Below are positions 1 to 6,567 of a stretch of DNA of 21,264 nt, one piece after another (positions within the stretch are counted from its first letter, which is position 1; each line of letters starts with the position of its first letter). The position numbers were made by a program, and so were the translations under genes. Source of the DNA: JACPGQ01 sp039798685 (GTDB lineage Bacteria; Patescibacteriota; Microgenomatia; Levybacterales; UBA12049); assembly GCA_039798685.1 (NCBI GenBank), contig JBDKFM010000015.1, forward strand, positions 1 through 21,264, given 5' to 3'. The notes under the pieces are model-generated. The model had not been told where the DNA came from. It searched no databases and saw only the letters and a list, made by a program, of their open reading frames with translations.

Positions 1-1030
1 GTATATACAGTAGTCGTTGTTTTTTTTCAGACATGGTGAGTCCTACTAAGAGTGAGAATGCTGCGATACCGACAAGGAGATAATGTGTATATGCTCGTTG
101 AGAAAAGAAGACATTGAGAATCGAGAATGAAAACCAGAAAAGAATAAATAATGAGCGAGATGAAAACGAAACACGGTTTCGAAAAAGATAGACTATGAAA
201 AGGAGAAGTAGGAGAAGTTTTGCAATCAGAAGTCCTTGCGGAATAAGAAAGAAATTTTTATACCCGACATAGGAATAGTTCTCAGTAAATGTTGCGCTGA
301 GAAACGAAGAGAGGGATCCCGTGATGAGAAATGCGATGCAGGTGAGGAGAAAGGGTAGAATAAATCCCCCGAGAAGAGGTCGGAGAAAGTTGGAAAGATT
401 TTTTGTTTGTGTGTGTAAAAAAAGCCGATTTTTTTGGAGTGAGACACATGCAGCGAAGAGTAAAAATGCGGAAAGATCAAGGATTGCAACAGTCTTGAAG
501 AGAAATGCGACACCTATCAGTAATCCTGCGATAAAGAAAAGACTTTTTTGTTTTTTTATTTCCTTTTGTTCTGTCGCCTCAAAGACGCATAATCCGGCAA
601 AGATCACAAAGACGATGAGGAAATTCTCGGCATTTGCGATATTTGCTTCTGTTGCTGGAATTGAGAAGAGTATTGCAAAAAGAGCAGTACTGAGTGTGCG
701 TGCATTGTGGGAGGTAAAGAGCCTTTTTGTGAGCAGATAAAATCCATAGACACTGAGTATCCCTGCGAGAAACGAGAGTAGTCGTATGGCAAACTGATCA
801 GCGTTGACAAGAGCGTACGTCAGGTAGAGAAAAGGAGGTTTATTATCCCAGATACCCTGATACAATGTCGCACCGTGAAGAACTGCTCTTCCGAGTACTT
901 GATATATTCCTTCATCCCCATACCAGAGAGGTTCGAAAAGTGAGGGGAGTCGCAAGAGCGAGAACACGAGAAGGATAATTCCAAGAGATCTGGATTCCGT
1001 TGTCGTGATAATGGTGCGCAACAGCTTCAT
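1..1030 (-). CDS. GT-C type membrane glycosyltransferase, ArnT/PMT-like (3' end outside window)
   Basis: Reading the minus strand from the ATG at 1030 gives 343 codons with no stop up to the window edge, so the gene is cut off at its C-terminus. The protein starts MKLLRTIITT, has a first membrane helix (about residues 16-34), then an extracytoplasmic loop with an acidic pair (D39-E40 in WYGDEGIY) and a DNKPP motif at 62-66. At least six more hydrophobic segments follow. An acidic motif after helix 1 plus the Asn-Lys-Pro-Pro loop is the pattern of polyprenyl-phosphate-dependent GT-C transferases (GT39/GT83 families), which move a sugar from a lipid carrier onto an acceptor outside the membrane. 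The start lies 2 nt after the TAA of the upstream GT2 gene (TAATCATG), so the two are probably co-translated. Donor and acceptor cannot be told. No frameshift is seen in the visible part. Confidence 0.82.
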   Translation of the reverse strand, partial: MKLLRTIITTTESRSLGIILLVFSLLRLPSLFEPLWYGDEGIYQVLGRAVLHGATLYQGIWDNKPPFLYLTYALVNADQFAIRLLSFLAGILSVYGFYLLTKRLFTSHNARTLSTALFAILFSIPATEANIANAENFLIVFVIFAGLCVFEATEQKEIKKQKSLFFIAGLLIGVAFLFKTVAILDLSAFLLFAACVSLQKNRLFLHTQTKNLSNFLRPLLGGFILPFLLTCIAFLITGSLSSFLSATFTENYSYVGYKNFFLIPQGLLIAKLLLLLLFIVYLFRNRVSFSSRSLFILFWFSFSILNVFFSQRAYTHYLLVGIAAFSLLVGLTMSEKKQRLLYI

Positions 1031-1032
1031 GA

Positions 1033-2559
1033 TTATGCTTTATCTGTTACTTTGTACTCGAGCCGTTTTCCTAACATGAGCGCTGTGTGCGAGATGAGTG
1101 CGGGAAGTGCTGAGAGAAAAAATCCGACTATCGGCATAAGCACAAACTCGAACGGAAAAATCAGCTTCCTACGTAATGGTAGCGCTGCATTTTCGGGTCT
1201 GTTTTTGTAGTCGATGTAGATAAGTGCGACGATTGCGAGGAGACAGACTGTGAGGATAAAACCCGCGAGTCCAGGAAGTCTGTAGCCAAGTGTCGTGCGT
1301 GTGAACACGGGGTTGATAAAAGGCATCACGTTAGCTGCGATTGTAATGATAAACCAGTTGGTCGGCCAAAGAAGATGATCAAGGAGCACATTAAAGAGCA
1401 TCATTGTTTTTCTGACAAACGGGACGTTCGGGACCGTGAGCCACCATTTGATAAAGAGCGGATCGTCCGACACTCCCCAAGACCAACGTCGTTCTTGGTG
1501 ATATTTATTTTTTAGACTTTTTATATATCCGTGTGAATATGCGGCATCCATTGACGTCTTCAGGAAAATAGGTTCAACCCAGATGTTTCCTTTCATGCGG
1601 TAAAATGCTTTGAAGAAGATTCTATAATCTTCAGGGATGACGTCGGTATCCCAGAAATCAATGTCTTTTAGTAACTTAAAAGAGAGAGAGTAAGTAGATT
1701 GCGTGATGAGGCGATCTCCCTGAATGAGAAGCGATGTTCTCCAGAGGCTTCCGAAGAAGGAGATAATTCTGGTTCCTGACGGAACCTTCCAGATATTGTT
1801 ATAGAAAACAACTGCTGATTGCCAGAATTTATTGTATCGTTTTGAATCACTCAGGAATTTGTAGGAAAGATAGGCGAAATATTGTTTGTCAAAAATCGCA
1901 TCCGCATCAACTGAGGAGACTGTTGCGTAATCAAGGTCAAGTTTTCCTTCGACGAATAATTGTTGATATGCGGCTCTGCCGCCAAATGCTTCATTTGATG
2001 ATTTTCCTTTTACTTCTCCGGGAAGATCAGGATGGTGAGTTGCAAAGATGCTGCCAAATTTACTCTGGTATTCTTTAATCAGCTGTGCTGCTTTTTCTTT
2101 ACCTTCTTCTTCCCGTTCTTCCATAGCGAGCACGATATGCAGTTTTTTGAGAGGGAGCGTTTGAAGTGCGAGGTTATCGAGCGTTTCACGTAACTTTTCA
2201 ACCCGTTCCTTGTAGTTTGGGATAATCAGGACGTGATGTATCTTGTCGAACCCATCATGCGGCTTTGCTTTTTTGAGCCAGTCAGTTTTTTCTGCCTGTT
2301 TGATTTTTTTCGTTGCGATGTAGGATGCATGGACGAGGTGAAAGGATTTAAAGAACCAGTAGACATCAAAAAAAACGATAAAGTACGCCATATATAATGG
2401 TGCAAAGAATGATCCCCAGAAAGGCATAAGAATGACGATCCAGGTTAGTGTGCCGATTCCAAGTTCGAGGAACCTGCGGGTTTTGATGGGATACGTGCGA
2501 AAGAGTTTGTCGAAGAATGATGTCATATATACTATTCGCTGCTTCGGAGTAGAAGCCAC
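1033..2559 (-). CDS. membrane-embedded family 2 glycosyltransferase
   Basis: A 508-aa protein with two N-terminal membrane helices (about 32-71), a cytoplasmic GT-A domain (about 105-375) and several C-terminal helices (about 385-415, 428-450, 466-498). GT2 landmarks are visible: the LIIPNYKE strand at 111-118, a DAD metal/nucleotide-binding motif at 218-220, a PED acidic motif at 309-311 in the place of the catalytic base, and Q-x-x-R-W at 355-359 (QERRW). D-x-D plus Q-x-x-R-W between membrane helices is typical of processive or semi-processive GT2 enzymes of the cellulose/hyaluronan synthase type. The product here is unknown. The start used is GTG at 2559, 13 nt after tatD. An ATG at 2526 (residue 12) is an alternative, and neither has a clear Shine-Dalgarno. 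It sits in tight tandem with the GT-C gene, which suggests a shared role in cell-surface glycan assembly. Confidence 0.88.
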   Translation of the reverse strand: MASTPKQRIVYMTSFFDKLFRTYPIKTRRFLELGIGTLTWIVILMPFWGSFFAPLYMAYFIVFFDVYWFFKSFHLVHASYIATKKIKQAEKTDWLKKAKPHDGFDKIHHVLIIPNYKERVEKLRETLDNLALQTLPLKKLHIVLAMEEREEEGKEKAAQLIKEYQSKFGSIFATHHPDLPGEVKGKSSNEAFGGRAAYQQLFVEGKLDLDYATVSSVDADAIFDKQYFAYLSYKFLSDSKRYNKFWQSAVVFYNNIWKVPSGTRIISFFGSLWRTSLLIQGDRLITQSTYSLSFKLLKDIDFWDTDVIPEDYRIFFKAFYRMKGNIWVEPIFLKTSMDAAYSHGYIKSLKNKYHQERRWSWGVSDDPLFIKWWLTVPNVPFVRKTMMLFNVLLDHLLWPTNWFIITIAANVMPFINPVFTRTTLGYRLPGLAGFILTVCLLAIVALIYIDYKNRPENAALPLRRKLIFPFEFVLMPIVGFFLSALPALISHTALMLGKRLEYKVTDKA

Positions 2560-2572
2560 TTATTGTTTTATC

Positions 2573-3373
2573 TTAGCGTAGTTTCGGAAAGAGAGTATAA
2601 GTATTTTGCTCTGTGCGCTTCTCAAATTCTGTAAGAGAAATATTTTTAAGTTTAGCTAGATGCGCCGCAACAAGTATAACATAGGATGGTTCATTTCTGC
2701 TTCCACGATGAGGTAGTGGAGTTAGATATGGGCTGTCCGTTTCTGTCACGATGCGGTCAGCCGGAGTGAGGGCTGCGAGTTCTGAAAGTGCGACTGTTTC
2801 TCCCGGTGCAAGTCCATCGTATGTACTATTTCCATCAAATCCGATCGAAAAACCCATCTCGAGTGCTGATCTGAGAACCTCTTTGGTTGCGGCAAAACAA
2901 TGAAACATACCCGGGGGATCTTGTAAAAGTTCTTTGTGCTTCTTGAGGATTTCTATCACCTTCTCGCCAGCCTGACGGTTGTGGATTTGCAAGGGGAGTT
3001 TAAGTGTGTTCGCCAGATGAATTTGCTTCACAAACACTGCTTCCTGCACTGCGGGATCAACAATGCCGTTTGATTTATAGCTATAAAAATCCATGCCGAT
3101 TTCACCAATTGCCAGAACTTTTGGGTGTATCGCAATTTTCTCGAGTTTTCCTATCCAGTCATGTTGGACCTTGTCTGCATGGTGCGGGTGGATACCGACG
3201 ATCGCGTAAAGCTCATCATACCGATCTGCGAGTGTGACTGCCCATTCGCTTGACTCAAGCGATGTCCCAACGTTAATAATTCGTTTTACCCCTTTCTCAA
3301 GAGCCCTCTTAATCACCTCGTCATAATCATCTGTAAAAGATTTAAAGTTGAGATGGCAATGGACATCAATCAT
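2573..3373 (-). CDS. tatD: TatD-family metal-dependent deoxyribonuclease
   Basis: A 266-aa TIM-barrel hydrolase of the usual TatD length. The metal ligands are all where the family has them: H5 and H7 (HCH at the end of strand 1), E91 (GEIGMD), H131 (QIHNR), H158 (MFHCF) and D213 (TETDSPYL). TatD enzymes are Mg-dependent 3'-5' exonucleases on single-stranded DNA and RNA, linked to repair and quality control. The cellular role here is inferred from the family. ATG at 3373 opens the gene 30 nt after metG, with no evident Shine-Dalgarno, so it is probably read as part of the metG transcript. A metG-tatD pair is a common arrangement in bacteria, which supports both calls. No residue loss or truncation is seen. 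Confidence 0.95.
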   Translation of the reverse strand: MIDVHCHLNFKSFTDDYDEVIKRALEKGVKRIINVGTSLESSEWAVTLADRYDELYAIVGIHPHHADKVQHDWIGKLEKIAIHPKVLAIGEIGMDFYSYKSNGIVDPAVQEAVFVKQIHLANTLKLPLQIHNRQAGEKVIEILKKHKELLQDPPGMFHCFAATKEVLRSALEMGFSIGFDGNSTYDGLAPGETVALSELAALTPADRIVTETDSPYLTPLPHRGSRNEPSYVILVAAHLAKLKNISLTEFEKRTEQNTYTLFPKLR

Positions 3374-3379
3374 ATAGCT

Positions 3380-3413
3380 GAATTATGAAGTATTAATGAG
3401 GAATTATGAAGTA
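3380..3413. repeat. 13-bp direct repeat at the metG/tatD junction
   Basis: GAATTATGAAGTA occurs at 3380-3392 and again at 3401-3413, 21 bp apart. The right-hand copy covers the last codons and stop of metG; the left-hand copy lies in the spacer before tatD. It looks like a remnant of a short tandem duplication of the metG 3' end. No regulatory meaning is evident. Confidence 0.7.
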
Positions 3414-4840
3414 GTATTCATGATCCTGGGAAAGACAGGTTGTTGGCTTTTTATATCCCCTGAAAATTGATTCAGTATTTTTTCTGAGGTTTCAGGGAGA
3501 AATGGTGCGAGATTTACCGCAATTTCGACAATTGCACCTGAGAGTTCTGTGAGGATTTTTTTTGCTTTCTCTCCCTCAAGCTCCCACGGCTTTTCCTGAT
3601 TGATCTTCTGGTCTGCTGCACGGATCCATTCCCAGATAAGACTGAGTGCATCATTAAATCTGTACTCATCAAGATGCTTTTTTATCTCAGTGCTCAATTG
3701 TGAATCCTTTTCGGATCGATTTACTGAGATGGTATGTTTTTCTGCCAGTTTTGCGACTCGCGCGACGAGGTTTCCAAGTCCGTTTGCGAGATCGGAGTTA
3801 TATGCTTCGATGAGTTTTTCTTCTGAGAAATCGCCATCCTGAAATGGAGAGATTTTGGCGAGACAATAATAGCGTAGTGCGTCGGCGCCGTATTTTTTTA
3901 CCATCTCCATTGGGTCAATGACGTTTCCAAGTGTTTTAGACATTTTCTGCCCGTTTACCGTGAAATATTCATGGACGAAAAGTCCTTTCGGGAGTTTCAG
4001 TCCTGCTGACATGAGGATTGCCGGCCAGTAGACTGCGTGAAATCTGATGATGCCTTTGCCGATAACATGGAGATTTGCAGGCCACCATTTTTCGTATGTT
4101 TTCTCATCGCTTGAAAATCCTATGCCCGATTGATAAATATTCAGTGCGTCAAACCAGACATAAATTCTTTGATCCGGATCATTCGGCACGGGAACCCCCC
4201 AATCTTTTGCTCTTTTGTTGCTTCGTGAGATACTGAAATCCTCTAGGCCACTTTTGAGAAACGAGAGAATTTCATTTTTCCGGAAATCAGGAGTAATGGT
4301 AAATTCACTTGATTCGATAATGCTGATAAGCTTTTCCTGGTATTTTGAAAGTTTGAAAAAGTAGTTTTCCTCCTCGACTTCTTCAAGTTTTTTTCCCGGG
4401 TGCTCAGGGCATTCGCCACCTTCGGTCAGTTGATCAGGGGTTTTAAATTCTTCACACCCAACACAGTAAAGACCTTTATATTTTTTCTTATAAATATCTC
4501 CGTTTTTATCACAAAGTTCCCAGAGTTTTTGTGAAGCTTTGTGGTGACTCTCGCTACTCCCCTTTTGGAAAATGTCAAAATGAATGTTGAGTGCTGTTGC
4601 GAGGTTTTGAAATGCAACTGCGTGTTTGTCGATAAACTCCTGTACTCCTTCGCCTGCTTTTTCAGCAGCTTGAACGTTTTTTATGGCATTTTCATCTGAA
4701 CCGCAAAGATACAGTACGTCATCTCCAAGGGCACGATGGTGTCTATTCACGACATCGGACTGAATAAATTCAAGAGCGTGACCGATATGCGGAATCGCGT
4801 TGACGTAGGGAATCGAGTTTGTGATATAGAATTTGGCCAT
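3404..4840 (-). CDS. metG: methionyl-tRNA synthetase, short form
   Basis: A 478-aa class I synthetase that charges tRNA-Met with methionine. The HIGH signature is HIGH at 18-21 and the KMSKS loop is KMSKT at 299-303. The connective peptide keeps a partial zinc knuckle: C126-x2-C129 followed by C144-x2-H147 (CPEH). The anticodon-binding helical domain runs from about 340 to the end. The protein stops after it, so the C-terminal tRNA-binding/dimerisation domain of longer MetRS enzymes is absent, as in many compact MetRS. The start is the ATG at 4840, with a -10-like box exactly 6 nt upstream, which suggests a leaderless message. It is first of the leftward metG-tatD-GT2-GT-C run. Confidence 0.97.
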   Translation of the reverse strand: MAKFYITNSIPYVNAIPHIGHALEFIQSDVVNRHHRALGDDVLYLCGSDENAIKNVQAAEKAGEGVQEFIDKHAVAFQNLATALNIHFDIFQKGSSESHHKASQKLWELCDKNGDIYKKKYKGLYCVGCEEFKTPDQLTEGGECPEHPGKKLEEVEEENYFFKLSKYQEKLISIIESSEFTITPDFRKNEILSFLKSGLEDFSISRSNKRAKDWGVPVPNDPDQRIYVWFDALNIYQSGIGFSSDEKTYEKWWPANLHVIGKGIIRFHAVYWPAILMSAGLKLPKGLFVHEYFTVNGQKMSKTLGNVIDPMEMVKKYGADALRYYCLAKISPFQDGDFSEEKLIEAYNSDLANGLGNLVARVAKLAEKHTISVNRSEKDSQLSTEIKKHLDEYRFNDALSLIWEWIRAADQKINQEKPWELEGEKAKKILTELSGAIVEIAVNLAPFLPETSEKILNQFSGDIKSQQPVFPRIMNTTS

Positions 4841-4846
4841 GCCTGC

Positions 4847-4876
4847 ATTCTAGCAGAGCAGCCTCAACATGAGCAA
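4847..4876 (-). promoter_or_regulatory. putative leaderless promoter of metG
   Basis: On the minus strand TAGAAT (4852-4847) lies 6 nt before the metG ATG. A weak -35 TTGCTC (4876-4871) stands 18 bp further upstream. Transcription would begin at or next to the A of the ATG. Confidence 0.45.
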
Positions 4877-4886
4877 GCTCGTCGCA

Positions 4887-5258
4887 TCATGTCGTCTTTT
4901 CGGTTCTGTGCTGGGTGGTAGATTTGGGAGATTTATTGACAAAAAGAAGCTCAAGAATCAGTAGAAGTGCGAGGAGGATCAGAAGAAACAGCGGATGAGT
5001 GAAGCCGCCGAGTCGCAGGATCAGATATAAGATCAGAAATATCCCGGCAAGAATGCCATGTGTTTTCTTCTGGAATACAAATGAGAGAAGGGAATAGGTA
5101 AAGATAAAAAGTAACGGAAGAAAAAAGAAGAGGATATTTATTTGAATTCCGGTAAGCGCTACAGCATATGTTGGGGGGATAAGAAAAATAACAAAGAGTA
5201 TGGCAATGAGGGAGAGTATGCTTACTAATAGTAATGGCAGCGCTCGTTTTTTCCGCAT
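4887..5258 (-). CDS. small four-helix membrane protein of unknown function
   Basis: A 123-aa very hydrophobic protein. Four membrane segments are visible: near the N-terminus after MRKKRA, around ILFFFLPLLFIFTYSLL, around ILAGIFLILYLILRL, and at LFLLILLALLLILELLF. A short hydrophilic tail follows (KSPKSTTQHRTEKTT). The frame is open to an ATG at 5348, but that start would overlap the divergent hrcA gene and its operator. I prefer the ATG at 5258, whose MRKKRA sequence gives a positive-inside N-terminus and which sits 7 nt after a TAAACT -10 box. It ends in TGA 46 nt before metG. Similar short LPLLL-type membrane proteins are frequent in CPR genomes, but I know of no function for them. Confidence 0.72.
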   Translation of the reverse strand: MRKKRALPLLLVSILSLIAILFVIFLIPPTYAVALTGIQINILFFFLPLLFIFTYSLLSFVFQKKTHGILAGIFLILYLILRLGGFTHPLFLLILLALLLILELLFVNKSPKSTTQHRTEKTT

Positions 5259-5265
5259 AAAACAT

Positions 5266-5296
5266 AGTTTAGCAGATGCAATCAGGGTCTTGACAA
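5266..5296 (-). promoter_or_regulatory. leftward promoter, divergent from the hrcA promoter
   Basis: On the minus strand the -35 TTGTCA (5296-5291) and -10 TAAACT (5271-5266) are 19 bp apart, and a TGC just before the -10 makes it an extended -10 box. The -10 ends 7 nt before the ATG at 5258, again implying a leaderless transcript. The -35 shares five of its six bases with the -35 of the rightward hrcA promoter, so both promoters compete for the same short patch. Confidence 0.5.
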
Positions 5297-5318
5297 CTTT
5301 TGGCACTCGTGATAGGAT
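5290..5318 (+). promoter_or_regulatory. sigma70-type promoter of the hrcA-grpE-dnaK operon
   Basis: A perfect -35 TTGACA (5290-5295), a 17-bp spacer and a -10 TAGGAT (5313-5318). Transcription should start near 5325, leaving only about 6 nt before the hrcA ATG at 5331. The CIRCE-like operator covers the spacer and -10, so HrcA bound there would block RNA polymerase. Confidence 0.72.
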
Positions 5319-5326
5319 GCTGCTAA
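5300..5326. promoter_or_regulatory. degenerate CIRCE operator (HrcA binding site)
   Basis: TTGGCACTC (5300-5308), a 9-bp spacer (5309-5317) and TGCTGCTAA (5318-5326). The classical CIRCE is TTAGCACTC-N9-GAGTGCTAA. The left arm matches 8 of 9 bases and the right arm 6 of 9, with the exact 9-bp spacing and exact outer TT/AA ends. It ends 4 nt before the hrcA start codon and overlaps the -10 box, the expected place for an autoregulatory HrcA operator. Confidence 0.75.
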
Positions 5327-5330
5327 CTAC

Positions 5331-6059
5331 ATGCATAATCTCACACAACGTCAGGTAGAAATTCTCCGAAGCATCATAGAGGAATACATCGCCTCAGCAG
5401 AACCTGTTGGTTCGGAAACGCTTGAGAAAAAATATAATCTCACCGCATCCCCAGCGACGATCAGAAATGAGATGGTTCGTCTTACCGATATGGGGTATCT
5501 TCAGAAGCCGCATAGTTCAGCTGGTCGTATGCCGACATCGAAAGGGATGAAGTTTTATGTTGATGATCTGATGAAGGAGAAGGAACTCTCAACCGTTGAA
5601 GAAGTTTCTTTGAAGGAGCAGGTGTGGGATGAACGTGAACATGCGTCAACATGTCTTCGTGAAGTAGTCAGATCCTTAGCGCAAAAGACCGGAAATGTCG
5701 CAATCGCTGTGACAGAAGAAGGGGGACTTATTGCAGCCGGGTATGCAAACATCCTGAAGATGCCTGAGTTTTATGATATGAGGACGACTGAGGCGCTCCT
5801 TTCAATACTCGAGGAAGAAGACTATATACGAGGGCTTTTTCAGGAAGACAGTGAAAACGACATTCATATTTTGCTCGGTGAGGATTTGGGTCCAAGACTT
5901 CAAGGACCATACGGATTTGTGTATGCAAAGTACACAACGCCCATGTTGCATACAGGTGAGATCGGAGTGTTCGGTCCTGCACGGCAGAACTACTCTCAGG
6001 TTGTCCCAACTGTGAGATATTTTAAGCAGTTGATTCAGGAAATTGCAAAGGGTTGGTAG
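5331..6059 (+). CDS. hrcA: heat-inducible transcription repressor HrcA, compact form
   Basis: A 242-aa repressor of class I heat-shock genes that binds CIRCE. The N-terminal winged helix is clear: LTQRQVEIL at 4-12, the recognition region SPATIRNEM at 40-48, and the wing HSSAGRMPTSKG at 61-72. The C-terminal signature of the family is also present (GEIGVFGPARQNY at 209-221, then VVPTVRYFKQL). Typical HrcA proteins are about 340 aa, so roughly 100 residues are missing, mostly from the middle GAF-like and dimerisation parts. The frame is intact, so this is a compact version and not a decayed gene. It is first in hrcA-grpE-dnaK. The start ATG at 5331 follows a CIRCE-like site and a promoter that leaves almost no leader. 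In known systems HrcA needs the GroE chaperonin for activity; no groEL or groES is in this window. Confidence 0.95.
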   Translation: MHNLTQRQVEILRSIIEEYIASAEPVGSETLEKKYNLTASPATIRNEMVRLTDMGYLQKPHSSAGRMPTSKGMKFYVDDLMKEKELSTVEEVSLKEQVWDEREHASTCLREVVRSLAQKTGNVAIAVTEEGGLIAAGYANILKMPEFYDMRTTEALLSILEEEDYIRGLFQEDSENDIHILLGEDLGPRLQGPYGFVYAKYTTPMLHTGEIGVFGPARQNYSQVVPTVRYFKQLIQEIAKGW

Positions 6060-6070
6060 TCTGCTAAAAT
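6043..6070 (+). promoter_or_regulatory. internal promoter for grpE-dnaK, leaderless
   Basis: TTGCAA (6043-6048), a 16-bp spacer and TAAAAT (6065-6070), ending 6 nt before the grpE ATG at 6077. It lies across the last codons of hrcA and carries no CIRCE-like arms, so it could supply HrcA-independent basal expression of grpE and dnaK. Confidence 0.5.
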
Positions 6071-6076
6071 ACGTAT

Positions 6077-6562
6077 ATGGATAAGGAAGAGAAAAAAAAG
6101 AAGGAAAAAATCCATGACGAAGAAGTGCAGGATTTAGAGAAAGATCAGCATGAAGATGAGCACCAGTGCCGATGTGAAGAGTTTGAGGCAAAATATAAAA
6201 GAGCGCTTGCTGATTATCAGAATTTAGAGAAACGGAACAGAGAAGAACGCGGTGAGTGGATACGCACATCAGGCAGGGAAATACTCTTGCGTCTTCTGCC
6301 CGTCTTAGATACACTATCATTGGCAAATAAGCACGTAGAAGATCAGGGGATAAAAGTGACACTCCAGCAGTTTCAGGATGTCCTGAAAGCGGAGGGAGTT
6401 TTAAAAATTGAGACTCTCGGAAAGAAGTTTGATCCGCATCTCATGGAAGCAGTAGAGATGGTTGAAGACGGAGATGATGTAGTCGAGGAAGTACGTGAGG
6501 GCTATATGCTCCACGACCGCTTGCTTCGGCCGGCACACGTACGGGTTGGAAAGAAGAAATAA
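6077..6562 (+). CDS. grpE: nucleotide exchange factor GrpE
   Basis: A 161-aa co-chaperone that releases ADP from DnaK. A charged low-complexity N-terminus (residues 1-30, rich in K, E, D and H) is followed by the long helix (about 33-65, ALADYQNLEKRNREE) and the C-terminal beta-wing. The wing carries the family signature: KKFDPHLMEAVEMVE around 116-130 and EGYMLHDRLLRPAHVRV at 141-157. Length is slightly below the usual 180-200 aa. It lies 17 nt after hrcA and 5 nt before dnaK, completing the standard heat-shock gene order. C31 and C33 form a C-x-C in the N-terminal part, which is unusual for GrpE but of no known meaning. Confidence 0.96.
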   Translation: MDKEEKKKKEKIHDEEVQDLEKDQHEDEHQCRCEEFEAKYKRALADYQNLEKRNREERGEWIRTSGREILLRLLPVLDTLSLANKHVEDQGIKVTLQQFQDVLKAEGVLKIETLGKKFDPHLMEAVEMVEDGDDVVEEVREGYMLHDRLLRPAHVRVGKKK

Positions 6563-6567
6563 AAAAT

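Noticed and set aside
321..740. 139-aa plus-strand ORF, and minus-strand ORFs at 226-513 and 604-810
   Set aside because: They lie in other frames of the GT-C gene, whose own minus-strand frame is open for 343 codons with membrane helices and family motifs.
5259..5348. N-terminal extension of the small leftward membrane protein to ATG 5348
   Set aside because: It would overlap the hrcA start, its promoter and the CIRCE-like site; ATG 5258 has a fitting -10 box.
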